From Treponema sp. (GTDB taxonomy: Bacteria; Spirochaetota; Spirochaetia; Treponematales; Rectinemataceae), in the NCBI GenBank assembly GCA_017849315.1, contig JAFIHQ010000101.1, positions 1 to 5,269 of the forward strand: a DNA stretch of 5,269 nt. Reading direction: 5' to 3'. The notes under the pieces are model-generated. The model searched no databases, had not been told where the DNA came from, and saw only the letters and a list, made by a program, of their open reading frames with translations. A program made the translations under genes and the position numbers. Each line of letters opens with the position of its first letter. Positions within the stretch are counted from its first letter, which is position 1. Shown in pieces: positions 1 through 5,269 of this stretch.

Positions 1-20
1 CCCTTTGTGTTGTTTATTTG

Positions 21-126
<106 letters not shown>

Positions 127-131
<5 letters not shown>

Positions 132-140
132 CTTTTTTTT
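127..140 (+). terminator. T-run at the 3' end of 5S rRNA, probable intrinsic terminator
   Basis: Eight consecutive T (133-140) directly follow the 3' strand of 5S helix I (CCAGGC, 127-132). The upstream partner of that strand is about 100 nt away at 20-25, so the helix that would act as terminator stem is the 5S terminal stem itself rather than a separate local hairpin. The arrangement fits transcription ending immediately after the 5S. That it terminates is an inference. Confidence 0.5.
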
Positions 141-176
141 GCCAAAAATCTGAAACCCAAAGAACACAAAAGTTGT

Positions 177-203
177 AAAGAATTTGCTTTGCAAAGAATT
201 TGC
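177..203. repeat. 11-bp direct repeat with central palindrome in the DegT-like gene leader
   Basis: AAAGAATTTGC occurs at 177-187 and again at 193-203, a 16-bp period. The junction between the copies is a perfect 10-bp palindrome, CTTTGCAAAG, at 187-196. It lies upstream of the probable start codon of the DegT-like gene and downstream of the 5S T-run, where an operator or promoter element would be expected. No convincing -35/-10 pair with normal spacing is visible around it. A regulatory role is speculative; the repeat itself is directly visible. Confidence 0.45.
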
Positions 204-242
204 ATTGTAAACTTCCATAAACCAATGATAGACTTGCCGACA

Positions 243-1256
243 ATGATTCCTTTATTTTGTTCATACTTTAAAAGAAAAGAGATGGATTCGGTTTTAAGTT
301 GTCTGGTGACCGATTCCGTTGGCCCAGGCCAGGTTACTGAGAAATATACCAAGCTAGCCAAAGAGAAACTTCATTTCGATGCTGGAGTTGCCTTTCGTAC
401 ACCGTATGATGCCCTAACTTTCGCTTTTGAGCGTCTTGGCCTCGAGCAGGGGGCACGAGTCGGAGTAGGCGCTCTTGCACCTTTTTATCACATGCTCGCC
501 ATAAAGAAGTGCGGATTTCAACCTGTTTTTATTGATTATTCGCTGGAAAACTGTCTTCCAAATATGGAGCAGATAACTTCGACGGGGTGCTCTGCGTTTC
601 TTAATTTTGAACCGTTCGGCATACTTTCTGACCCTGCCAAGTTGCATTCCAGTACACTTCCGGTAATCGAAGATATGTCTCAAGCTCTAGGTGCCCGTCG
701 CGCCGAGACCGAGGCTGGAACCTTGGGTGACTTTGTTTTGTACGCTTCAGAAAATGCGTCGGCCATAAACACTGGCGGGGGTGCACTTCTATTTACAAGA
801 AATAAGCGAAACGTGCCGATTCTCAAATCGATTACAGACACCTTGCCACCTGAAGTGATAATGACAGATTACAATGCTGCTCTTGGGCTTGCACAGTTCA
901 AAGAGCTTGACGAATCGTTACAACGGCGATTTGAACTTGAATCGCGTTTTCAGCAGGCCTTGGCCCGTACGCGTCATAAGACGTTTAAACAGATAGATGA
1001 CGGAAGAAGCGGATTGTTCGCTTTTCCCATTCTCCTTGAATCAGGAATGAACGATGTGCTCGTATATGCTAAGAGGAATGGAATTGAATGTGCTTCTGCA
1101 TTTGAAACGAGCATTGTCGCTGCAGAAGATTTCCCCACCGACGCGTGCCCCGAAGCCCATGCACTTTTGCGCAGAACCGTTCTATTCCCTCTTCATCAGC
1201 GAATCAGCGACCGGGAGGCCGGGATCATCGAAAAGGTAATTGCTACCTTGCCTTAG
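243..1256 (+). CDS. DegT/DnrJ/EryC1/StrS-family aminotransferase-like protein lacking the PLP lysine
   Basis: The protein has 337 residues and the fold-type I architecture of sugar aminotransferases that act on nucleotide-linked keto-sugars. The visible family landmarks are the N-terminal IPL..., the GLEQGARVGVGALAPFYHMLAIKKCGFQPVFIDY segment (the usual GDEVI.P..T....A....GA.PVFVD), and VIEDMSQALGA around residues 141-151. In the last, D144 is the residue that normally contacts the PLP ring nitrogen, and Q147 is also kept. The next block normally reads SF...K...TGEGG and carries the Schiff-base lysine. Here it is YASENASAINTGGG (167-180) with no lysine, so ordinary transaminase activity is unlikely. 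The function is unknown: structural, binding or lysine-independent. Start choice: ATG 243 gives the MIPLF... N terminus usual for the family. ATG 225 and TTG 189 are in-frame alternatives upstream, and ATG 282 would cut conserved sequence. None has a strong Shine-Dalgarno sequence. nadK follows 102 bp downstream on the same strand. Confidence 0.8.
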   Translation: MIPLFCSYFKRKEMDSVLSCLVTDSVGPGQVTEKYTKLAKEKLHFDAGVAFRTPYDALTFAFERLGLEQGARVGVGALAPFYHMLAIKKCGFQPVFIDYSLENCLPNMEQITSTGCSAFLNFEPFGILSDPAKLHSSTLPVIEDMSQALGARRAETEAGTLGDFVLYASENASAINTGGGALLFTRNKRNVPILKSITDTLPPEVIMTDYNAALGLAQFKELDESLQRRFELESRFQQALARTRHKTFKQIDDGRSGLFAFPILLESGMNDVLVYAKRNGIECASAFETSIVAAEDFPTDACPEAHALLRRTVLFPLHQRISDREAGIIEKVIATLP

Positions 1257-1337
1257 CATTGGGCGACTCCGTAAACACCATCAAGATTGGGGAGGGAGAA
1301 AGGCGACTGGACCTGGAGGGTGTTGGAAGCGATACTA

Positions 1338-1361
1338 GGAGAGCGTCTGGGAGAGCGTATG
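1338..1361 (+). repeat. 12-bp tandem duplication covering the nadK ribosome-binding site and start
   Basis: Two abutting 12-base units, GGAGAGCGTCTG (1338-1349) and GGAGAGCGTATG (1350-1361), differ at one base. The second holds the probable nadK start ATG (1359-1361) with GGAG 5 nt upstream, a usable Shine-Dalgarno spacing. The first has the same GGAG in front of an in-frame CTG. The period is four codons, so the duplication preserves frame; if translated from further upstream it would read as a repeated GERL/GERM. Confidence 0.7.
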
Positions 1362-2216
1362 GAAAGTCTTGATAAGAATATTCTCGTCATGAGCAACGTA
1401 CTTAAAGACAACGCATCCGAAATGAGCATGACTGTCAAAAAAATGCTTGAAGACGATGGCTACCATGCGGATATCTTCTCTTTCCAAGGTGATCCAGAGG
1501 GGATGCCAAACTTTGACAGTTACTCGCTCATTATTAGTCTTGGTGGAGATGGTACGCTGCTCTATGTCGCACGAAAAGCGGCAGTCAAGGGATTGCCAAT
1601 TCTTCCCGTCAATCTCGGCACTCTAGGATTCATTGCGGCCAACACACGTGAGTCTTGGCACGAAACCTTCCGTGCCTGGATAGAAGGACGGGTCCATGTT
1701 TCGCGAAGAATGATGCTGAGCATTTGTGTGGTACGTGACGCAAAGGTACTCGGTACTTTCGTCGCCCTCAACGATGGCGTGGTTTCATCGGAAGGCATAT
1801 CCAAAATGATTCGACTGGGTTTACAAGTCGATGCGGAGACCTTCGGTTACTATCGCGCAGACGGACTCATAATAGCAACACCAACGGGCTCTACAGCATA
1901 CAATCTAGCCGCAGACGGTCCTGCACTTCATCCCGAAATGCAGGCAATGGTAATAAATCCAATTTGTGCATTTACCTTGGCTTCTCGGCCTCTTGTCTTG
2001 CCTTCAAGTTCTAGCGTGAGCGTGAGCGTGGAAGAAACACGAAGATCTGGCGCGATGCTGACTATCGACGGGCAAGAGAAAATAAGTCTCTTGCAGGGCG
2101 ACGTGGTGCAATTCAGGAAGGCAGAATTCTTTGCCAAGATTATTGTGCCAAAGCAAAAAGTCTTTTACGGGGCACTAAAAACAAAGCTCGGTTGGACAGG
2201 GGACGAGCATGATTGA
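1359..2216 (+). CDS. nadK: NAD kinase (ATP/polyphosphate-type NAD+ kinase)
   Basis: A 285-residue cytoplasmic enzyme that phosphorylates NAD+ to NADP+, the only route to new NADP. Diagnostic motifs are in order: SLGGDGTLLYVAR with G62-G63-D64-G65-T66 (catalytic Asp), NLGTLGFIA near residue 85, LNDGVV around N138-D139 where most members have NE, then YRADGLIIATPTGSTAYNLAADGP with D168 and T174-Y181, then INPICAFTLASRPLVLP, and a late DGQ. The length is typical. An in-frame TTG at 1287 would add 24 residues of low-quality sequence. ATG 1359 is preferred because it has a spaced GGAG and leads straight into the first beta strand (KNILVMSNV). It lies 102 bp after the DegT-like gene and overlaps recN by 8 bases, so it is probably co-transcribed with recN. 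Two conservative departures from consensus, ND for NE and ADG for AGG, do not threaten the assignment. Confidence 0.95.
   Translation: MESLDKNILVMSNVLKDNASEMSMTVKKMLEDDGYHADIFSFQGDPEGMPNFDSYSLIISLGGDGTLLYVARKAAVKGLPILPVNLGTLGFIAANTRESWHETFRAWIEGRVHVSRRMMLSICVVRDAKVLGTFVALNDGVVSSEGISKMIRLGLQVDAETFGYYRADGLIIATPTGSTAYNLAADGPALHPEMQAMVINPICAFTLASRPLVLPSSSSVSVSVEETRRSGAMLTIDGQEKISLLQGDVVQFRKAEFFAKIIVPKQKVFYGALKTKLGWTGDEHD
2013..2030 (+). repeat. Three tandem AGCGTG hexamers inside nadK
   Basis: Three perfect copies of AGCGTG in a row encode Ser-Val-Ser-Val-Ser-Val (residues 219-224), an alternating pattern expected for a beta strand in the C-terminal NAD kinase domain. Copy-number change would keep the reading frame. 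It is probably just protein-coding periodicity. Confidence 0.6.
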
Positions 2217-3915
2217 ACGGCTCGTTGTCAGGGATTTTGCGCTTATCGAGTCTGTGGAAGTCGATTTACCCAAAGGGCTTGTCGTTTTCTCTGGCGAAAC
2301 AGGAGCTGGAAAGTCCCTGGTCGTAGAAGCCATTAGCTTTCTTTTTGGCGCAAGGGCAGACTCTTCTGTAATACGTGAGGGAGCCGAAGAGTGTTCGGTT
2401 TCTGGTACGCTCTTGCTGGAGGACTCTCCACTTGCGCGTAAGTGGTTAGACGAACATGATATAGCATGTGAAGACTATAGAGTGAATCTTAGGCGTGGCT
2501 TCCGAAACAACGGCCGATCGTTTTGCTACATCCAAAACCAGAGCGTGAGCAGGAATGACCTTTCGGATTTTACCTCGCTTTTTGCGGATATTCATGGCCA
2601 GCACGAGCATCAACAACTCATGAATGCGGATCTCCACGGTCAACTCCTGGATAGCTATGCTTCTCTTGAGGGCGAGCGCACTCTGTACGAAGAAAAGTAT
2701 CGTACGTGGGTCGCAGCCATACAGAGGTATCGTGCTGCCGTGCGTGAGGCAGAGGCTCATTCAAAAGAAAAAGAATACTTAGAGTTTATTGTGCATGAGA
2801 TTGAAGCGGCCAAACTTTCTTCCGGTGAAGAAGAGGCTCTGCTCCAGGAAGAGAGAATCCTTGCCCAGCACGAGAAACTATTTGCCGCGGTACAAGAGCT
2901 GTCCAGTATTCTAAGCGGTTCAGGAGCCGAAGATGGTGGTGTTGTTGCAAATTTGAGAAAGGCCTGTTCCGATATTCAAGTGGCCAGTGGCATCGATCAA
3001 GGGCTTTCTGATCTATCGAAAAGACTGTCAGCTGCTTTTTTTGAGGTGGATGATATTGCGGAAAGTATTGGTGCGTATCGGGAGAACCTTCGATTTGATC
3101 CGGAACGTCAGACGTGGGTTGAAAACCGGCTGGCCGAATTGAGAAGACTCAAGAAAAAATATGGTGCTTCAGTGGACGAGGTGTTGGAACGTGCGGCTCG
3201 CGCTAAACAGAGCCTTCTTACCCTCTCGTCCTGGGACGACAACCGCGAAGCTATGGAACGTGAGATCCGAGACTTGCAAAGCGATTTGATCGCAAGAGCC
3301 CAGAAACTCTCCCAAGAACGGAGGCTCGCAGCAGAGGACTTTTCTTCCAAGGTTGAGAATATTCTGGCAGACCTCGGTATGCAGTCGGCAAGGCTTCATG
3401 TAGCCATAGATCGAAATCAAACCGAGGATGGTAAAGTCGTTCTAAAGCCCACAGGAATGGACAATATCGAATTCATGATAGCGCCGAATTTTGGTGAATC
3501 TCCACGAGCCCTTGCGAAGATTGCTTCCGGAGGCGAATTGTCGCGTGTCGCATTGGCCATCAAAACCGTCCTGGCGTCGAAAGATGCAATTCCGTTGCTC
3601 ATTTTTGACGAGATCGATGCTGGAATTGGTGGCGAGGTCGCAGTGGCAGTAGGCTCATACCTTCAGAAAATCTCAAAAGGACACCAAGTCTTGTGCGTCA
3701 CACACCTTGCTTCAATAGCAGCTTATGCCGACTCACAGTTTAAGGTTGAAAAACAAATTGTAGGCGAGCGCACGGTAACGAACGTTTATGAACTAAATCG
3801 GAGCCAGCGCCAGGAAGAAATCGCGAGGATGCTCGCAGGAGACCGCAACAACCAAACGTCGCTTAGCCATGCAGCAGAACTGCTTGATAGATTCTCACCG
3901 AGCCAGCTCGTGTAA
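2209..3915 (+). CDS. recN: DNA repair protein RecN (SMC-like ATPase)
   Basis: A full-length RecN of 568 residues, a cytoplasmic SMC-like ATPase recruited to DNA double-strand breaks that supports RecA-dependent recombinational repair. The N terminus (MIERLVVRDFALIESVEVDL) is the family's usual opening. Walker A is GETGAGKS at 29-36. The RecN-specific IHGQHEHQQL block lies at 128-137. A long charged coiled-coil region spans roughly 155-400, with the typical EIEAAKLSSGEEEAL patch. The ABC signature is ASGGELSRVALAIK from A439, Walker B is LLIFDEIDAGIGGE with D467-E468, and the switch histidine is H499 in CVTHLASIAAYAD. All ATPase motifs are intact. AGGGGA at 2198-2203 lies 5 nt before the ATG, inside the end of nadK. 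The start codon overlaps the nadK stop region by 8 bases, suggesting translational coupling. The 3' end overlaps the convergent cdd by 21 bp, and no terminator is visible there. No LexA-type operator was recognised in front of it. Confidence 0.97.
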   Translation: MIERLVVRDFALIESVEVDLPKGLVVFSGETGAGKSLVVEAISFLFGARADSSVIREGAEECSVSGTLLLEDSPLARKWLDEHDIACEDYRVNLRRGFRNNGRSFCYIQNQSVSRNDLSDFTSLFADIHGQHEHQQLMNADLHGQLLDSYASLEGERTLYEEKYRTWVAAIQRYRAAVREAEAHSKEKEYLEFIVHEIEAAKLSSGEEEALLQEERILAQHEKLFAAVQELSSILSGSGAEDGGVVANLRKACSDIQVASGIDQGLSDLSKRLSAAFFEVDDIAESIGAYRENLRFDPERQTWVENRLAELRRLKKKYGASVDEVLERAARAKQSLLTLSSWDDNREAMEREIRDLQSDLIARAQKLSQERRLAAEDFSSKVENILADLGMQSARLHVAIDRNQTEDGKVVLKPTGMDNIEFMIAPNFGESPRALAKIASGGELSRVALAIKTVLASKDAIPLLIFDEIDAGIGGEVAVAVGSYLQKISKGHQVLCVTHLASIAAYADSQFKVEKQIVGERTVTNVYELNRSQRQEEIARMLAGDRNNQTSLSHAAELLDRFSPSQLV

Positions 3916-4311
3916 GGCGTCAAACGGAAATAGTTCCGCGATGGTGGTTGTGGTTCTGGAATTCTTGTTATTGCCGAATTGCAGCGGTGCAGAACCAGGA
4001 AAGAATTCGGACAGAACCTGCCTACAGGCGCCACAGGGGCTTACTGGGTAGTCCGCATCTGGAGTGGCTATGGCTATAGCCTTGAAATCGCGTTTTCCTG
4101 AACTTACGGCCGCAAAAACCGCAGAGCGTTCTGCACAGTTTGTGAGTCCATAGGAGCGGTTTTCTACATTTGCCCCGATAATGATGCTTCCGTCCTCGCA
4201 AAGAATCGCTGCCCCGACACGAAAATGAGAATACGGAGAATACGAATTCTGCGACGCCTGCATCGCAGCGTCAAAAAGCGCGTCTAGAGTCTGTGATGTT
4301 GTTTCCGACAT
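3895..4311 (-). CDS. cdd: Cytidine deaminase (homotetrameric type)
   Basis: A 138-residue cytosolic zinc enzyme of pyrimidine salvage that deaminates cytidine and deoxycytidine to uridine and deoxyuridine. The length fits the short homotetrameric class. Motifs: SPYSHFRVGAAI near residues 25-36, NVEN at 48-51 (N48 and E50 bind the ribose), NCAERSAVF with zinc ligand C59, proton-shuttling E61 and R62, and SPCGACRQVLSEF with zinc ligands C93 and C96. The C terminus (IAELFPFDALHEL) matches the family's LLP..F tail. The start at 4311 is chosen because GAGGAT lies upstream at Shine-Dalgarno distance. An in-frame ATG at 4353 would add 14 residues without family similarity. The gene converges on recN, sharing 21 bp of coding sequence, and diverges from the exported-protein gene to its right. 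Confidence 0.95.
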   Translation of the reverse strand: MSETTSQTLDALFDAAMQASQNSYSPYSHFRVGAAILCEDGSIIIGANVENRSYGLTNCAERSAVFAAVSSGKRDFKAIAIATPDADYPVSPCGACRQVLSEFFPGSAPLQFGNNKNSRTTTTIAELFPFDALHELAR

Positions 4312-4468
4312 TGTGCTATCCTCAACTCTGAATGTTCTGCTACTATAAACCAATTGACTTTCCTAGTATAGTCGAAACTGGTGCGACGCTGTTGCACGAT
4401 GTTTGAGTGCGGTTCTAGCGCGGCACCATGTATTATAGAACAATCCAGGTGAAAGGCGACGGCCCAGA
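4312..4468. promoter_or_regulatory. Divergent intergenic region with short inverted repeats and weak -10-like hexamers
   Basis: This 157-bp gap must hold the promoters for cdd (leftward) and for the gene at 4469 (rightward). TATAGT reads rightward at 4367-4372 and leftward at 4347-4342, an outward-facing -10-like pair that also forms an inverted repeat. Neither has a good -35 at normal spacing. TTGACT at 4354-4359 resembles a -35 but has no -10 about 17 bp downstream. Further inverted repeats are GGTGCGACGC (4380-4389) with GCGCGGCACC (4418-4427), pairing 8 of 10, and GTTCTA (4412-4417) with TAGAAC (4436-4441). No known riboswitch or operator was recognised. The promoter assignments are tentative. 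Confidence 0.3.
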
Positions 4469-5269
4469 ATGAAGATTGCTCGGAGCAATAAAAGAAACAC
4501 ACGACTCAGCGCTGTCATGGCGATTCTGATTTCGGCCTTAGGCTACATTCTACTTTCAACACGCCCGGTTCGGGCACCTTTGTTACTGCGTCCTCTCGGG
4601 CTATTCCCTTTCCCTGCCAACGGTGTCTTGAACGGCTTTTCGGACGAAGTCCCTCAGGACGGGCGCAGCGGAAACAAAGGGTCACAAAATGGTGGGGATG
4701 CAAGCCATCACGCTTTTGTCGGTCAGAACACCTACGGCTATTTTGATGATCTGGGCAGATTCCTCTACGTTGGGCACCAGACTGACCAAATCGTTAGCGG
4801 CGGATTTGCACTTGACGACCATTTCTTACTTCAGTCTGATCACAAAAATGGGGGAGTGTGGTTATCGAATATTGATGATCAATTCTCGGTGTTTGTTCCA
4901 GTAAATGGAATTCCATATATAAGCGAAAACAGAATATTCTTGTTGCGGAACGATCAGATGGGTGTCGCAGAAATGAACCCGACAGGTAACCTGCGTTGGT
5001 CGCGCGAGTTTAACAGTGTGCTCACAAGTATCGCCGTTGCCAAGAATCTTGCCCTTTTTGGGTTCCTGGATGGTTCCGTGCAATTGGACGATACGAATGG
5101 TCGTACTGTTTTTACTCTTCCATCTCACGCCGTGGATGTGCAGTCTAAGTATTCAGGGGTTTACGGATCCGCAATCTCTTTGCAAGGCGAACGCTTCGCC
5201 TTACTCTATGGGCTTCAGCCTCAGTACTTACTTGTATTCGAGAAAAAGGCTGATGGCTATAGGCTTGTC
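4469..5269 (+). CDS. Exported or membrane-anchored protein, probable beta-propeller-like repeats (partial, 3' end outside window)
   Basis: The frame is open from ATG 4469 to the last base, 267 codons with no stop, so the C terminus is missing. The N terminus has a basic stretch (K2-R12 with five Lys/Arg), then a hydrophobic segment around 13-30, so it is exported or anchored in the inner membrane. There is no cysteine there, so it is not a lipoprotein; none of the visible residues is Cys, which fits an extracytoplasmic location. A Gly/Asn/Asp/Ser-rich linker covers about 55-81. From about 85 onward come short beta-strand-like units: NRIFLLRNDQMGVAEMNPTGNLRWSREF (154-181), then SIAVAKNLALFGFLDGSVQLDDTNGRTVFTL. 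These resemble PQQ/WD40-type propeller blades, each with a 'value, then G.v..ld..G...W' pattern. I do not recognise a specific family. The Shine-Dalgarno is weak: AAAGG ends 12 nt upstream. ATG 4517 is a less likely alternative because it removes the basic region. Confidence 0.75.
   Translation, partial: MKIARSNKRNTRLSAVMAILISALGYILLSTRPVRAPLLLRPLGLFPFPANGVLNGFSDEVPQDGRSGNKGSQNGGDASHHAFVGQNTYGYFDDLGRFLYVGHQTDQIVSGGFALDDHFLLQSDHKNGGVWLSNIDDQFSVFVPVNGIPYISENRIFLLRNDQMGVAEMNPTGNLRWSREFNSVLTSIAVAKNLALFGFLDGSVQLDDTNGRTVFTLPSHAVDVQSKYSGVYGSAISLQGERFALLYGLQPQYLLVFEKKADGYRLV

Noticed and set aside
1287..1358. TTG start adding 24 residues to NAD kinase
   Set aside because: The added sequence (MGREKGDWTWRVLEAILGERLGER) has no family counterpart, whereas ATG 1359 has a well-spaced GGAG and opens directly into the conserved fold.
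4312..4353. Upstream ATG at 4353 adding 14 residues to cytidine deaminase
   Set aside because: The extension has no family similarity and would place the good GAGGAT ribosome-binding site inside the coding region.
4354..4382. TTGACT as the -35 of a promoter for the exported-protein gene
   Set aside because: The only -10-like hexamer nearby (TATAGT at 4367) is 7 bp away, far too close, and the sequence at normal spacing (ACTGGT) is not -10-like.
4515..4703. Open frame on the - strand opposite the exported-protein gene
   Set aside because: It is a shadow of the + strand gene, which shows a signal-like N terminus and continuous open frame to the window edge; the antisense product has no recognisable features.
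4862..5128. Second - strand open frame at the right end
   Set aside because: It is antisense to the exported-protein gene and lacks any motif or ribosome-binding site I could support.

Overview
The window looks like ordinary chromosomal DNA of a bacterium with moderate G+C content. My best guess is a spirochaete of the Treponema/Sphaerochaeta type. This rests on remembered gene order (a degenerate DegT-family protein, then NAD kinase, then RecN) and on the style of the proteins. It is an inference with modest confidence, because no single sequence feature here proves the phylum.

Layout, left to right. A complete 5S rRNA gene (about 21-131, + strand) ends in a run of eight T. No 23S rRNA or tRNA sequence is visible beside it. 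A short leader follows, carrying an 11-bp direct repeat and a 10-bp palindrome. Three + strand genes come next, probably an operon: a DegT/DnrJ/EryC1/StrS-fold protein that lacks the PLP-binding lysine (243-1256), NAD kinase nadK (1359-2216), and the DNA-repair SMC-like ATPase recN (2209-3915). nadK and recN overlap by 8 bases, so they are probably translationally coupled. On the - strand, cytidine deaminase cdd (4311-3895) converges on recN, and the two coding regions overlap by 21 bp at their 3' ends. A 157-bp divergent intergenic region with several short inverted repeats separates cdd from a + strand gene. That gene encodes an exported or membrane-anchored protein with probable beta-propeller-like repeats, and it runs off the right edge of the window.

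The genes cover housekeeping functions: ribosomal RNA, NADP supply, double-strand-break repair and pyrimidine salvage. They do not form an obvious single pathway. I found no mobile element, CRISPR array, tRNA, phage gene or defence system, and nothing I would call a new multi-gene system. The points most worth a second look are the lysine-less DegT homologue beside nadK, the exact 12-bp tandem duplication of the ribosome-binding-site-plus-start unit of nadK, the recN/cdd tail-to-tail coding overlap, and the unidentified exported protein at the right end.
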